A stretch of 64,000 bases of DNA from Campylorhamphus procurvoides (GCA_013396655.1 WBMV01000122.1:248686-312685); one strand, 5' to 3'. Positions 35,034 to 49,897 are shown, numbered from the stretch's first letter. The notes: generated by a model not told the origin, from the sequence alone. Made by a program: numbers and translations.

Positions 35034-38000
35034 CCAACCCCCACCCTAAAATGGATGGCCAAGAACTGTCTTGAAAGATCCCTGAAAGACTACATTGCAT
35101 TGCTGGTTTTGACCTCACTCCATTCCAAGGGCTTTCTGCTACTGTACCATATGTTCTCTGCATAATGTATAGTCTGATTCAAAGCAGAGGGAGTGAGAAT
35201 CCTCATAGGCTGTTTACAGCATTGTGTGTTCCTGGCCATGGCAACCAAAAACGAGAGCTCACTTTGTTACCATTAATATTGACACTTGGCAGGAAAACAG
35301 ATCCACTCTATATTTGCTTTTCACACAAAATCTGTTTGCCCCATGATTCTGTTTTTCCTTCCCCCCCCTTAATTTCTCTGTAAGAAGCCCACCAGGTGTT
35401 TCCATTTTCTTAATGTGCAGCATATTATAATGGGGAGAGAGTATCCCTTGACAGTTAGTCTTATGTAAAAGGGCTCAGGTAATGTGTTCAGCTTCATCAG
35501 TTTAAATCCTGATTAATTCAATGCCAGTTCATTGCAGCTGTGGTGTAGCTGAGCCCAGCAGTCGGTGATGAACACACAACATGTGCATCTGTGAAGTGTT
35601 TGAGATACTTCTGAGGGGCGAAAATGTGGATGAGAATGATGGAAGAAGTGTGAAACTGAAGCTTGGATAAAATCTTGCAAGACAGGGTTGGTTCTGTGGA
35701 GCAGCCAGAGGTGAGATCAGGGCTGGAGCCATCTGGGATCACAGCTCGGGAAGGGGGACAGTGACACCGAGCTGAGGCCACGCACTGACTGCAGGGCCAG
35801 GAAAACCAAATCACCTCAGCCAAGGGAAAAGGCAAAATCACACTTCTGCCTGCATGTAAGATTTATCTGTGCAATTAAATGATTGTGTCTACAGCTGGTA
35901 CAAAAACATTCCATTATATAATCCCAGTGGGAGGAAGAACACTTTGCAATGTCTCTCTAAGTACATTGTCCTGTTGAAGGAAACTGCATGTCTAAAGCCA
36001 AGTCAACATATATGGTAAAAAGTGTGTTTTGCTTTCATATTATGGATATCCCCTTCTCGGTTTTTATTTCTCAGCCTATATTTTTTCTCTCCCATCTCTT
36101 TTAGAGACCCTGCAAACAACTGTGAATTCCAGTATAAATGAAATATAAACAAAGTTCATATATGGTATAAGCATATGAGAACCACATTGGAATGGTATTC
36201 ATTTAATTTTAGTTGAGTGATATTATTGTTGTAACTACAAGTGAAAGGCCATATAGCAGGACAAATTATTTTAGACATAGTGCTTCCTGTGTGAATTGTT
36301 ACATGGATCTACAGTTGGGCAAAGGACCTGCCTACATATCCCATTCTTTTCCTTCTCTGAGGTGCTGGACAGATACAGAGGGCTGTTCACAAGCAATAAT
36401 ATGCAACTGAGTTTTACTTGCAAATATACATTACATGAACTATGATCTAATATAGCACTGAACACATACTGCTCAGTAATAATTAGTAAGGGGTGTTGTA
36501 TGAGCAGAAAAGCTTCATACTTTAGAAGTGTTCTTTGATTCCTTGTAATTTAAGTCACATCAGAGATTTCATTTCCTTAAATTACACCCTAATGTGTGTG
36601 AAGAGTCACATTTGCTCTTCTAAATGCGTGTGTGTGTATCTATGTAAAATGTAACTCCTTCAGTGAGATTGCAGTGATAATTTTCTTCTCCCCTTAAAAG
36701 AAGGCACTAGATGTATTCTCAAAGAGCTGCTTAACTTGTTAATTGAGCCAACATACAAACTCCCCGTGCTGTATGGATGTCAGAGAGCAGTTTGAATATA
36801 GAAATGTGTCACTTAGGAACGTCTGGACTGTGTATCAGATTTCCATTACGTTAGAGTTAGGGGGCTAGGGGGAAAAAATCAGAAGTTTAGAAGTTAGAAA
36901 TCCATAGTGGAAGTTCTGAGCTTACACCATTTGCAATGCTGTGCCCTCAAGTGAGCAAAGCAAGTTCAAGTAACTCCTGCCATGCCTCTCCCAGTAGACT
37001 CCCTGCTGGAAATGCTTCCTATGCTTAATAAGTGAATGGCCTTTCCTGGGAGCAAAACAAACAGCCTGACATGATGTCTCCTGGCAAGTAGCAGTGGTAC
37101 AAGGGCATTTTTCAGTCTGGCTTTCTTGGAACATGGGAACAGTGTGGGATTGCACACCGGAAAGCATTTCTGCAAAGGGAAGTGCAGGGGTTGTGCTGAT
37201 AGCCTGGGTCCACTGATCCCATTGCTTTGCTGCCTAAGGAAGCCTTTGAATTCTGCCAGCACAGTCAGAATGAGCTGTTGGCATCCAGGCAGTGCTGTCA
37301 GCTCATGTTTTAGTTGTGGTAAGACAGACGTGGGTCTGTCTGTAGAATCCAAACAAGCTGAGTGCATTTACTGGTACACACTTGGATGCACCGTGATGCT
37401 TTTCACTCTCTCTAAAATCAATATTCCAGTGAACTGGGCAAGGATTCTCCTACAAAGACACATTCTGCCAGGCCTGTGCTTTTCCTTGGGAGTCGTTAAT
37501 ATAGCTGGTTTTCTCAGTGTCAGAGGAGAAATGAGAGAGTAGTGCAGGGTTGCCAGAAACCCTGCAGCCTAGGAGTCCTTTCAGCCTCGATGTGTCCCAG
37601 TGCTCCCCCTCTCCACAGAGCTGTCCCTGTGCAGCTGGGGTGGCAGGTGCCCACCCTGGCCTGGGCTGGGCCCCTGGCCATGTGTATTGGCAGCTGCTGA
37701 GGGGCAGACACGAGGGCCTTAACAACTGCACATCATTCAGCTCCCTGCTCTGAGGTGTTACCCTCCAAAGCAGGGAGTTCCCCTTCAGATAACTGATAAC
37801 TCAATTAAAGAGAGAGCAAATAGTCTGTGCATAAAATGCACTCCTGCTATATTTTAGTTTTTAATAAGATGAACTTGTTGCAATTTCAGTGAAACTCAGG
37901 GATATTCGTATTGCCGTTACAGTGCCCAGGCTGTGTGTATGGTGATTCAGTTACAACAACTCAGGCACAGAGAGAGCAGTGGGGCAACTGTCTGTTATCT

Positions 38001-41000
38001 GGTACTATCAGCACACATGGAAAAGCAGCTGGAAAGAACAAGAAAATATGGAAATATTATTTTCAAGTGCAGAGAGTCTGCTGGGGAAGAGAGAGAGGAG
38101 GAGGACAATATTTCTTCTGAAATATGTGCCTGACTCAACAAGGTACCTAAATGTAAATAACTACTATTGATTTCAACAGAGATAGCAAAGGGCAGCATCA
38201 GGTTACATGTCACCATAGGCCTACATTGTGTACAGTCTCTTCAGTGACCTAAAGTATTTCTACAACTAAAATTTCCATCAAAAACAGGTGCTTTAGAATA
38301 AATAGACTTAACTTCCTTAGAGCGTGCAAACTCAAAAGTTCACAGTTAACCTCTGAAAAATGCAACAGGCCAAAAAAGGTGGAAATATCTCTGCTGGTAT
38401 AAAATTCAGCCCCAATTACTGCTCCCTGAAATTGTGATGGCTGTGGCATATACATGAACTTTGGAGAGCAACTAGTGTAATGTTGTAAGTTCCAGAAAGG
38501 GAGGGCATAAAATAAAGTTCTGTGTGTGATACCTGCCTTCATGGGGTCCCTGAGGCAATGTTTATTAGGAATATCATTTTCTTTAACAGCTTTTCTCCTC
38601 AGCCTCAAGGACTGATATTGCTCCAGCAAGGAAATCCTGGTGGCTTTCAGAACAGTAACAGGAGGATTGGTGATATATTCTGAACAGAATGGACCAGAAG
38701 CTGCTTGTTCTTTGTGGGTTCTGTATCTGGATTTGGTCAATATTCACTGTCTGCACCCATTTCATAATAACACAATTGGTTCATTGGTTAAATCATGGGT
38801 GTCAGAAGCACTGCATTGTGCATCAGAACTTTCCCACTAGCTGGTGAGTTTTTCAGTCTTCCATTTTCTGTCTCCATAAAATAGAAATCCTTGTCCAAAA
38901 CTCCTTGTCCTTCCTCCCTAAATTGCCACTGAATTCACAGCTAGGATATTTTTATATGCCTTAAATTGTTTTCTAGCCAATTTTAGATAAATCTGTGGCT
39001 TTTTTCATCTTGACTGAAGGAATATTAATATCCACTGAGTTTTTGTCATGGTGAATAACTCCAGGTAACTCAGAGCTTCCCATGAGCAGAGTTCTGAAGA
39101 GGACTAACAAGTGTCTGCTCGTGTAAGTGTAGAACATGCTCAGTTTTTTGGAGAATCCTTAGCTCTGGATGCTGAGAAATTGGGATAATTCAGTGCAGCA
39201 AAACCAAGTTTGTTCTAGTTGAGACTTACTTGGATTTTTCAGTTTTTCCCATTCCCCAGTTGAAATTTCCTGTGTCTTGGGACCATTTAACAATATGTTA
39301 CTAACCATCCATTATGTCCTGCTTTATTCTCTTTTAGATGAAAGAGCCATGTAAAAAAAAAGAATTCACCAGCCCCTGTGACTGAATTTGAGCGATAATG
39401 TCAATGGAATTAACACATTGCCATTGTTGAATGGTCTCCTGTGGCTGTATAAACATCAAGGTAACACATTTCCAAAGCAGAAGACATTACTGCTGTGATA
39501 CTGTTGTTGTGAGAATATTTCCTTGCTGACAAAACACTGATGTAGATTTAGCATTTTGCCTGCTGGAGAATGATGGTGGAAGGGAGGGGGAAAGGTTGAT
39601 TTTGCTGCTTTTATTTTTGCTGAGTTCTGGTTTATTTGCTGAAGAAAATCTATTGTATTGTCTGGCTAAACATGGAATGAGAGCGTAAGTATGTTGAGAT
39701 TTATTTAAGATCTCTGATTGGTAAATGCATTCACAGGACAGCAATTTAAGGGCCTAATTCCATTTCTGAAGAGGACCTTCTGGAAAAGCTGGGGCAGAAC
39801 TGCCTTCAGGAAACCCAGGATTCTTCAGTCTGAGGAGAGTTTGCTCAAGAATTAGTGTCTCCCACACTGTCTTCATCCATTATTTTCATCTCTGCAAACA
39901 AACAAACTGAGGCTTAAATACCTTTGGTATGTTGCGAGTAAAATGTTAGTGAGATGCAAGTTTCAGTTCTAACTTTGGGGATGGCAAACAAATTGTGAAG
40001 CCAGGTTAGTTGGAAACTTTAATGGTGGTGATCCCACTGCAGATTCGCTGTCACTGTCTTACCTAATGCAAGAGAGAAATAACTGATGTGGAAGTGGCAC
40101 AGAAGGGGTTTGGAGTTCCTTGGGTCACAGAACCATTGCGAGTGGCTGCACTGCAGAAGCCAGAGCTGGTCAGTAGGACATGCAGGTAACAGTAATGATT
40201 TCCTTTATTGGGACTTTCCTGACCCTGGTGCAAATGGAAAAAGAATGTGTATTTCTGCAAGAATATTTTCATTTGTCTTCATACAAGAAAAAATTCAGTT
40301 AGTAAGTGCTAAACTAAAACCTGACAAGTTCTGTTTCTAAATAACCCTTGCTATGTGAGTTTTACTTCTCTGCAAGGTTAAAGCCATATTTAAACAATGA
40401 GTTGGTAGGTCCATAGTTGACAGGACCATAACCCAGGTATCAAAGGGTGGGAAGTCAAGCTCAAGGTTGACCTTACTGTGCAAAGATGGCCATATCCCCC
40501 TGCAGAATCCATAAGACAGACCCACTGCCTCAGCCAGAGCTAAACCAATTCTGGTGAAAAGTTTGCAAAGCTCAATCTGGCACTTTTGTGAACATTAGAG
40601 TTGAAACAGAAGGGAGGGAGGTGTTGTCCATCCCAGTTTGTTGCAAGAACAGCCCTGGGCTGGATTCCTCAAAGGAAAGGACTTCTCAGCACAGGGAATG
40701 TTCTGGGTTTGGGCTGCTCTTGGTTACAAGGGATAGAAAAGAAAGTTGTGATGGAAAGAGGGAGGAGCTGCCCACAGCAGGAGTTTGTTAGGACACAGGA
40801 CATGACTTGGTGAATCATGAACACTGTGCAGGAGTTCTGTGAAAGAAATGGACATGGCTGTGTAACCTGAAGGCCTTTCCTGTCCCTTGAGGGGGACACT
40901 TACCCCCTTTCTGCTCTTAAAGTTCTGGAGCCCTTCTGCACTTCTTCCCTAGGGTTCTTCAGGACTCCTGCCCTCAGATGGCTCACAGCACCAGTGCCAA

Positions 41001-43590
41001 AACAGGCACCAGCCTAGTGACAGCTGCAAATAACAACAGGAGCAAAGCCAGGTAGGAGAAAGTGGTCCATCATTTGAGTCACTTAAAATGGTCCTGATTT
41101 CATCACCTTGGACTGTAGTAATGTACTTGTGTGTATACCCTGAGACCTAAACATCCAGCAGATAATATTGTAGGGAAAATTCAGCATGATTGCTGTGGGT
41201 TATTTCCTGTTAGTTCACATTAGTTCTTCATGGCCAAGATTCTGAACAACAGGCAGGCCTGGCCACTGCCCAGGATTGTTGTTGAGCTTCAAACTTGAGC
41301 GTGGAAGATTCTTTCTTTTTTCCATTTCATTTAATTTAAGCTCTGCCTCCCTTCTGGATGATCCCCCCCTTCCTCAGATCCTTCATCCAGATTACCCAGG
41401 TCTTAGGAGTCAATGGAAGAAAGAAACAGTCTTCTTCCAGAGAACTGAGATCTCCAGTAAAACTCTGAAGCAGTGTGATCAAGTTAGAGAAGCCTGAACA
41501 TTTCCCTCTCCTGGAATGCCTGTCAGGTGTGTAGTGCTGTAACCCACAGTGTGCCAGTGAGCCCGGGTTACACCCCAGTGGGGAGCAGTCAGTTCATATG
41601 CAGTGGGACATCCATTCTTCCTTGTGGCCCCAGAATTCATTCAGTACTCACTCAAGGTGTCACAGGAATAAGAGATGAGGGGGTAACTTGGAGTCTTCTC
41701 TGCTGTTTGTGCCAAGGCAGGGTTGTTCTCTGCAGTACCAGTGGGGTGTGCAAAAGGCAGTTAAAAGTCAGGACTTTGTTCCTCTGGGAACAGGCTGCCC
41801 TTGCACTGCCGGAATATTTTTTTCCTGGATACTCAAATTGCTTCTCTCTCATTCTCATCCCAGCTAATGAAGATAATTATATCTCTTTGTAGCACATTAG
41901 TTTCTCTGTCATCTGTATGTTTATACCCTGCAGACATGTTCATTTCTTCTTTGTGTACAGGGCTGTCAATCAGTGAAGCTTTTCTTAACCAACTCCTCTA
42001 ATCTTTTCTGGTGTTCAGCTCATCCAGTCTCCCTCCAGTTCCTCAGTAGCTTTGATAATGAGGTGATAAGAATTACTTGTGGTTTTACCAGTTTGTTTTA
42101 CAGCAAGCTCACAGAAAGAAGCCCTGCCACTTTACTGCTCAATTCTATGCTACTTTCACATATGCATCCTGTGGTTATATCTGTGGTTATATTTCCAACA
42201 AGGAAGTGAAAGCATCTCACTTACTGCAGAAAACCCTGTGCACTATCTCTGTAATGGAGCCTCCTTAATGTTACCATATTTTATAGGTGGATATGGCTGA
42301 ACATCACTCTGCCAGACAGAGGTTAAGTGATACTAAGGTTCTCTTGAGGGAAAATCTGGAATCAGGGGTGAGGAACTCCAGAAGTCAGCAATTCCTTTGA
42401 ACAGCTTCTTCATAGTGTGATGCAAAGGGAGGAGAAGTAGTATGTCCATCTTGGAGAGGAAATACAAGACAAAAAAGGCAGACACAATGGGAAACAATGA
42501 ATGGACTAAGATTTCAACTTTTTGCCTCAGGTTTCTGATAATCTAAACCAGCAACTTGCCCATTCTGTCCTGTAGAGCACAAGCTCTGAATCTGAGGCTC
42601 CCTCTGCACTGCAAGCAGTAATTTGGAAATGGAGCTCCCTGGCACTGAGTCCAGGCCTCCATCTCAGGCAGGCTCAACCCACCTCATCTGGCCCCAGCAG
42701 TAGCTCCCTGCAGAAGCCTAAACCAGTAACTGCAGAGTAAGAGGGTGGCAAAACCAGTGACCTCATTATTGATAAGCATCTAATCTGTGCTCACAGGAGT
42801 GCTGCTCAAACCTGACTTTGATTTCCTCCTGTGCTCCCAGCAGAATTCTTCGCAGAACTTAAATACTTCTGTTGAATTTACGTTGTGTTGTTTGTATTTA
42901 CATTTGGTTGGCAGGCATAGCTTAGGCTGTGAAATAGCAGTCATTTAGAGACAGTTTTGCCTCACTGAAGCAAAGTTTCTGTTTTTAAGAGTGGTACCTG
43001 TTATGTATATTAGTGTTTGCAAGGTTAGAGAGGAGAAGAAATTTAAGTAATTTATGCCTAAGTAGATAAAATCCAGTATTTTCTGTATAATGCAGTCATT
43101 GCACACCTCTGTTGTCCTTGGTCCAGGGACAGAGCCATGTGTCATCCCTTGGTTTCTCAAGGAATTGCAACCAATATATTTAAATCGTTCAGGTGTCTGA
43201 TGTTCTTAACAACTTAGAAGCATTTGTTCACTATAGTAGGGCTAATTTTTAATTTATTTTTCTAAGCACATCTATCCAAAATGATGCTAGGCTTTTATAT
43301 TCACAGCAGGGAACATTGTGAGGTTTAAATATCCCTTTAATCACTAAGGATGTAATAAAAACAAGAAGACTTCTTTGAGCTGCAGAGTGTTACCCAGGGA
43401 AAAATCTACTCTGGAGCTTACAAATGTGAGCTGAAGAGACAAACTGGGCAATAAAATCCACAACTACGGACCAAACCGGCTAAAAGTTGGTCTGTGGCTG
43501 CCCATCAGGAGCTGAGACTCGAGGGGGGAAAAGGCCATTCAGCACCTCTAGAGCCATAAGAGGCAGGTCATAAACATTTCACAATCTGCT

Positions 43591-43702
43591 GGGGAGGGGG
43601 AGGGAGCCGTGGGGCTGTGATCTGCCTGAGTCTGTACCCCGACCTGTGGCTGCAGCAAGGAAGGAGCATGGGAAACTGGAGGGTATGGGAGGGACAGAGG
43701 GG
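43591..43702 (+). other. Two G-quadruplex motifs
   Basis: The first (43,591-43,614) has G-runs of 4, 5, 3 and 4 with loops of 1, 1 and 6 bases. The second (43,681-43,702) has runs of 3, 3, 3 and 4 with loops of 3, 1 and 5. Both satisfy the usual G3+ N1-7 rule on the + strand. They lie about 6.3 kb upstream of the TBX6L start. Confidence 0.75.
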
Positions 43703-46700
43703 AAAAAGCTGGGCAGATGAGGGATGGCAGGGAGAGGGAGCAGCTGTCAGCTCATGTACATTTAGGGCAGCTGCATCCCACTGCTGATGTGAGGAATCCA
43801 TGACATCTGCCAGGTGCTTTTTCTGTTAGCAGTGGAGTTGCAGGATTCTTACCTGAATATTGTTGCTATGGCCCCCAGCATCGTTTTGCTGTGAGGTGAT
43901 GAACAAGCTGAGTGAAAAAAAGCACAGCTCAGAGTTTATCCGAGGGCTTTTTCTGCTTAAAATGCATACATATTGTCAGCTCTTTGTTAGTGACTTCAGA
44001 CTTTGCTACAGACTGTGTATGTCCCATCATAATGCTCTGTATCAGTTTTCAAAAACCATCTTGAGGGATGTACTACATGAATCTGTCTTGGCATTCCTTT
44101 TCATTTTATGGGAGACCCCATAAAGCTCAGCTCAGAGACTACACATCACTTAGACATCCTGTGTGCTTGGTTCCCTTCTTCCTGTGAGATGTATGTGCAG
44201 TTCTGTGTATCCTGTAGCTATATAATTTTAATAGTTCTTTTTAAAATAAATAAGTAATACTATAAAAGGAAAATAAATAGGCAGTAATAAAATCTTAGTA
44301 AAATGAAACGTGATTTATTGTAAGATGCTCTGAATCAAAATCTGCTGTGTATGGTTTAATTGTTCACTTCTCATGATCTTTGGTAATGATAATCATTTTC
44401 CTCAACAAGGTGTTCAGAGTCAATAGTGGTGTTGGAGAAGCTGAGCTCTACTCAGCTCTGTAGAGCTTGCAATAGTTTTTATTTTTAAATTCTGAACACT
44501 TTAAATCTTAACAATTTTAATTTGCTTTTTGAAGATAGTTCCTCTGGTAGGAATTACAGTTTATTGATCTCCTGATTTAATTAGAACCTTACTGTGATGA
44601 ACAGTATATGGAAACTTCCTTATGGAACTGATACAAGAGATCTGTCTTGGCCAAAGTAACTTGCACCCTGACTTGCAGGATTGAAGTCTGGCTTTTTGTT
44701 GGATTCCTGGCTTTACAAATGCCTGATCACCAACACAAGTAATCTTTTGCAGAAACTGAAGCAGCGTGGCAGTGTATTGACTATCTTGAAAGTCCATAAA
44801 ATTTAGATAAAAGCTTCTGGGTTTGAGCTGCTTTTTTTTTTCTGGAAACATCAGCTTTTTAATGGAGATTGCTGCAGCATTGTCTGCTGGGCTTCTGCTC
44901 AGCAGAATCCATTCTGCACAGGGCTTTTGTCTGGTCTCAATTCATGATTAAGTAAACTGCCAGCACTTTTTAAGCTCTGCATGATGCTTCTCTTTGCATA
45001 TGAGCGTGTGCATGTGTATAAATATAGAAGTATTTATGGATGGATGTTAAGGCAGAGTTATTTGCTGTCTGTTTTCTCAGGCTGCTCCTTTATGGCTCCC
45101 GGTGGAGAGCAGTGAGTCGAGGCAGGGCTGCTGTGTGTGGAGGAAGGAGCCTCGCAGGGCAGGGCAGGAAAGGCAGCGCTTGCACTGTCCTTCCCCGTGC
45201 TGTGCTGCAGAGCTCCCCTTGCTGCTGCAAGTCCTTTCTGTATGTATGTTTTTGTGGATTTGAGTGGGACAGAGTGCTGAGCTGTGTCTGGGAAACACAA
45301 TGGCCTGACAGGAAAACAGTGCACCTAATATCAGGAGTCTGTGAGAACTTGAAAGGGCTCTAGACAGACATATTTTGCATTTGACTCTGGACTGTAGCCT
45401 TTGAGGCCAAACTCAGCCTGCAGTGTTAAGTGGCTGCTAAGTATTTCCCTTCTTGTCTCCATGCTAACGAACTGCTGGGAGCAGGGGGAGTATTGCAGGG
45501 CTGGGGAGGGCGGATGTGAGAAAGGGGAAACAGGAGAGCATCCTCTTTTTCTTTAGTCGGGGAGCACAGCTTTGTGGCCAGGTACCTCAATCCACAAACC
45601 TGCTAGAGGAAAAGCCTTGTCTTAAACTTAAAATGTACGACTTTTCATTTTTATGAGCTGCTTTCCCACATTCCCTTCCAGAACAGATCCTGTCGGAGTC
45701 AGTGACCCATCCCCACAGCAAACTGTGCCTCTGTCCAGGGACCCTGTGGTGAATTGGCACTGAGATGTTACCAACAGGCCCTCTACAGCCAACTGTTTTG
45801 GTTTGCCAAATGTCATTTTTGCATTTTTGAGAGCACAGGGAAAATTTGGGGGTGATACAATTTGGGGCTCAGTATGGGGTTTTCAGCCCTACAGAGGTCT
45901 GAGTTGTGTATGAAGGTCTGGGTGACATTGCACATGTAATATATCTGAAGACACCCGACAGCTTTTCCCAGGAAAAATCAATCAAACCCAACCATAAAAA
46001 GGGAAGAAAAAGGTGCCATTTTGATCCATCAGAAGAAAATGTTGTGTTATGTGAGCTCTCCTAAGGAGCTGGGTAGGAACTGTTCCTTATGCTACCGAAT
46101 TATAGGAGATAATATGTGCCACTTCTTCAGAGGATCTCAAAACACTTCGCAGGCTTTTACCATTCCTGCAGCCGCCCACGGAGACTTGCTCATAAAGCTG
46201 CCCAAGTTCAGGCTGTGCTGGTGCTGCCTGAGCTCAGCCACTCTGTCCTGGCCCACCCTGCACTTGTGTTTCCCATTTTCCTGTACCAAGTGTTGGGCAC
46301 TAACAAGGACAAGGAGTCACATACTTCGAGGCTGGAACAGCTGTAGGAGCAAGAGTTCCACCAGGCTTTTTCTCTGGAAAAACATGGCTTTTCTCTGAGG
46401 CCCTGAGTGCATAATCAGGCCCTATTTGCTCTGCTGTGAGCTGAGCCTGGATTTAAGGAGCTGGTCTGTGGATTCTGGAGAGTCTCAGGCCACTTCATGT
46501 TTTTAATGAAGTATAAAAGTAAGTAGCTGTCAGTGTAGGACTGTCTGTTTTATTCTGGGTCCTGTTAATGACACGGTCTCTTTTCACTTTTTCAGCACTC
46601 ATCCAGTGCAGATGGCAGACTATCCTTCATAAAGAGTTGCCAAGATGCTCTGGGATGTGGCCTCTGTGAGCCAGGTGGGAATTGGCTACATCAGTCACAT

Positions 46701-49700
46701 TTAAACAGCAGGAAGGCTTTCCTTATGTTTCAGAGGGGACTGTCTCTTAAATGCAGTTTGTATTGCTCCACAGTTTGTTTTTTCCCCTTGCTTGCACAGA
46801 TTCAACACAGCTTTGCTTAAGCCCAGTTTACTAAAGCTGCTATGATGACACTTTCTCACACCCACGTCTGCAGAGAGAAACCTGCAGGGGCTGGCTGCTG
46901 GCTATTGCACCCACGGGCTGCTACACATGACCAACAGTCCCGGGCTGGTTCTTTGGAAAGATATTCTGCCGTGTTTCAGCAGTCCCCCAGGCAGTGACTT
47001 TATGCCTCACACTTGAGCTTGCTCCCTGGGCAGAATGATTCCCTGGAAGCTCTGCCTGAGAGGTGGTGGAGCATTGAGTACAGCCCCTTGCAGGCTCTGA
47101 CAGTGTTAGTCAAAGCCCCCTGCCCGCTGACACATTAGTTATCTGTTCTCCAGCAGTCTGAGAGCCCCAGGCAACAGCCAGAGATGGTGAGACAGCACTG
47201 AGGGCTTGTGTGCAAACCAGCTCCCTACAAGGTCCTGTTGAGCACTAAGGGTTAAAGCTTCACTTAAGGTGGGAGAAATGCCAGAAAACATTTGCCTTAC
47301 TACAAAACCCAGAGGGGAACGTTTCTTTCTAATCACCTCCTCAAAGAGATGCAGAGCAAAAGCTCTTGGCCTCTGGTTTTGCCATCACACGTCCCCTCCC
47401 TCCCGCACTGCCCTACCTCCTCCCCTGGCACAGGGCAGAGCCTACTGTTAGAGCCGGGCTCAGCAGGATTTGTACCTGCTGCTGTAATGAGCTTGGCGCA
47501 GAGCTGTGTGTGTCACCGACTTACACATGTCAGATCCACTCTCTCCCATCCCTTTCCACACCCTCAGCCTCCAATTTGCCAGGGAATTGTTAGACACCAG
47601 CACATTCACCTCGGACTTCCCATCAAGCTGCCTGAGGGCTCTCCATAGGCAGACGAGGGTAATGTGCTAAATTCCCCCTTTGCTAGGGATGAATTCCCTG
47701 GGGATTGCCTCCTGTTAGCCACGCTTTCCAGCAATAGTAACAAATTCACTTTTTTTTTTTTTCACTTTTAAAACCTTTCCAGTGCAACTAGAATGGCTGG
47801 GAGAAAGCTAGTTGTTAACTAGTCATGGGTAATTAATGACTCCACCTTCCCCATCAATCAGCTGGGAGAAGCCAAAAGGATTTGAGTACTTGTAGCAAAT
47901 GTGTGTTCCCTAGACATGCTGATACGCAGTGTGCAAATGAAGTGGCAGCAGGAGACCAGCTCATACCCTTTGTGGAAGAAGTGGAAAGTCATGATACACA
48001 TCCCACGCTCTTGTCAGGTGAAGTCTGAAATTCCCAGTGCTGCTGCTGCTGTTGTGCAGTTTCTGTGTGGGATGTTGATTCATCTCGCTGCTAGCTTGAA
48101 TCTGACCCAATTTTTGTTCTATTTTTCCTTTTCAGATTCTGATTGTCTTTCCCACTTTCTACAATTAAAATACTAGCCTTAGAAAAGCAGGACATGGAGA
48201 GGGAGCAGATTTGATGCTGGCTTTGCTTCTGTGGCAGAGCAGAAAAGCATTTCTGCATCCTGTTTGATTTGTGTCTGGTATGGCTGTGGAAGTACAAGCA
48301 GAGGTTTGACCTTGATTCCATTTTCAGCTGAACTTTTCCCTTCTGATTTATATTTCCACATATGAAATAATCTCCATTTGAGCTCCAAGTTGATGTTTTT
48401 CCCCCACATGAAGTCCACTCCTCAGTGGCAGTAAGACTGCACAGCTCTGGATGTCTCCAAGTTAGCTGAAAGAAAAGAGCCTGTGGTCTCCTGTATTAAA
48501 TGCAGAGGTTTAAAAGGGATGTCAGGAAGGTTGGATGTGGTCGGTCTGAGGTGCCAGGAGCCAGTGGACCATCTCCTGCTATAAAATCCTCCTCATGACT
48601 TCTCAAACTCTCCAGCCCCTTTCTTTTAAACGTTCTTCCTTGCCAGACTAAGCATTGGCATTTCTCTCCCTGACTAGTACTGGGATGCCTAAAATTCAGT
48701 GTACCACTGAAAGAGAGCGAGTCCCTCCTCTGATTAAGCTCCTTTGTCCTCCTCTGCTCCAAAAGGCAGTAAAAACAGAACTAAAGGAATGCTGTTTGAG
48801 TGAAGGAACTCACTAAATAAATTCAGAATGTGTTTTGCATATCAGACTGAAGATCAGATGTTCCAGTAATGTCACTGACAAAACAGAAAAATGTTTATTT
48901 TATTTGGAGTAAATCTAGACACTGAATCAAATGCAGCCTTATACATAGCAAGATCTTTGAAATGGGCAGAGGTCCCAAATTTTGCTGTGCAGGACCCAGC
49001 ACTGCCCCATTGAGACTGATATCCTGCTTTTGACCTCCAATTTTGCCCGTCTTGGTCCTGTAAATGTTAGTACAACCATTTCTGTGTGAATGCACAGAGC
49101 CCCCTTCATCCCAGAGCTGCAGTGGCTCTGTTGTGCCCTGAAGCCTGAGCCTTGATTGCTGTCTCTTAGCACTTGTAAGCACTTTTAAGCACAAAAGCTA
49201 ATGGTCACACTTGCAGAATAAACTAATTAAGGGAAAATGCTCAAGCCCTTGTTTCTGCTCAGCCTTCCCTGGGTAAGTAGGAGCAGTGCCTTGAGCAAGG
49301 CCTAAACCCCGTGCCTGATCTACCCTGGGAACAGGTAATGGTGCCGTTCAGGGCTGGGGTTGCACGCACCGGGCAGGCAGGTGATGGTAAAGCAGCAGGT
49401 ATGGTTAGTTGTTGCTGAAGGATCTGTCGGTGAAGGGATGTGCTGGGGCAGCATTCTGGTTGTGAGAGCAAACTTCAACACAGACTGTCAGCCACCCGCT
49501 TGGGAAGGAACAGGCTCGGTGCAGCCCTATTGTGATCCCAGAAATCAAGGGTCAAACGAGGCTGGTGATGAGAATTATCACAAATCCGTGGAATAGCCAA
49601 AAGGAAACTTTCCCTGCTCGCTGTTTAAGGGATTTGTTTTTATTTTGTAGCGAAGTCCTCAACTGATGTTTTCGGTCCTGTCTCTATTTGTTTAAAAGTG

Positions 49701-49747
49701 CGTTAGCAGTAAATCAAGGTGCATTTCCCCTGTCGGGTTTCCTGTAT

Positions 49748-49897
49748 GTCAAAGCCATGTTAATTCTCTTTGATTTTCTTCCCTTAGCCCCAACCATTGC
49801 TGCAGATCCTTCCTCTCTTTGTCCCTTTGGACATCAAAGGCTGGCGAGGGGACAGCCCTAGCGGGAAGCTCCTCCCTGCTCATTAGCCTCCATAAAA
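49748..49897 (+). promoter_or_regulatory. TBX6L: Putative TBX6L promoter: TATA-like box and CAAAG motifs
   Basis: CATAAAACAG at about 49,890 is a TATA-like element that would place transcription start near 49,920, roughly 180 bases before the proposed start codon. Three TCF/LEF-type cores lie upstream in about 90 bases: TCAAAG (49,749), CTTTGAT (49,768-49,774, reverse of ATCAAAG) and ATCAAAGG (49,833-49,840). Avian and amphibian members of this family are active in Wnt-responsive mesoderm, so the sites are plausible. The motifs are short and could be chance. No start site was measured. Confidence 0.35.

Noticed and set aside
47808..47822. CTAGTT-GTT-AACTAG inverted repeat near TAATTAATGA
   Set aside because: Six-base arms are expected by chance many times in 64 kb, and homeodomain-like TAAT motifs are common in AT-rich DNA.
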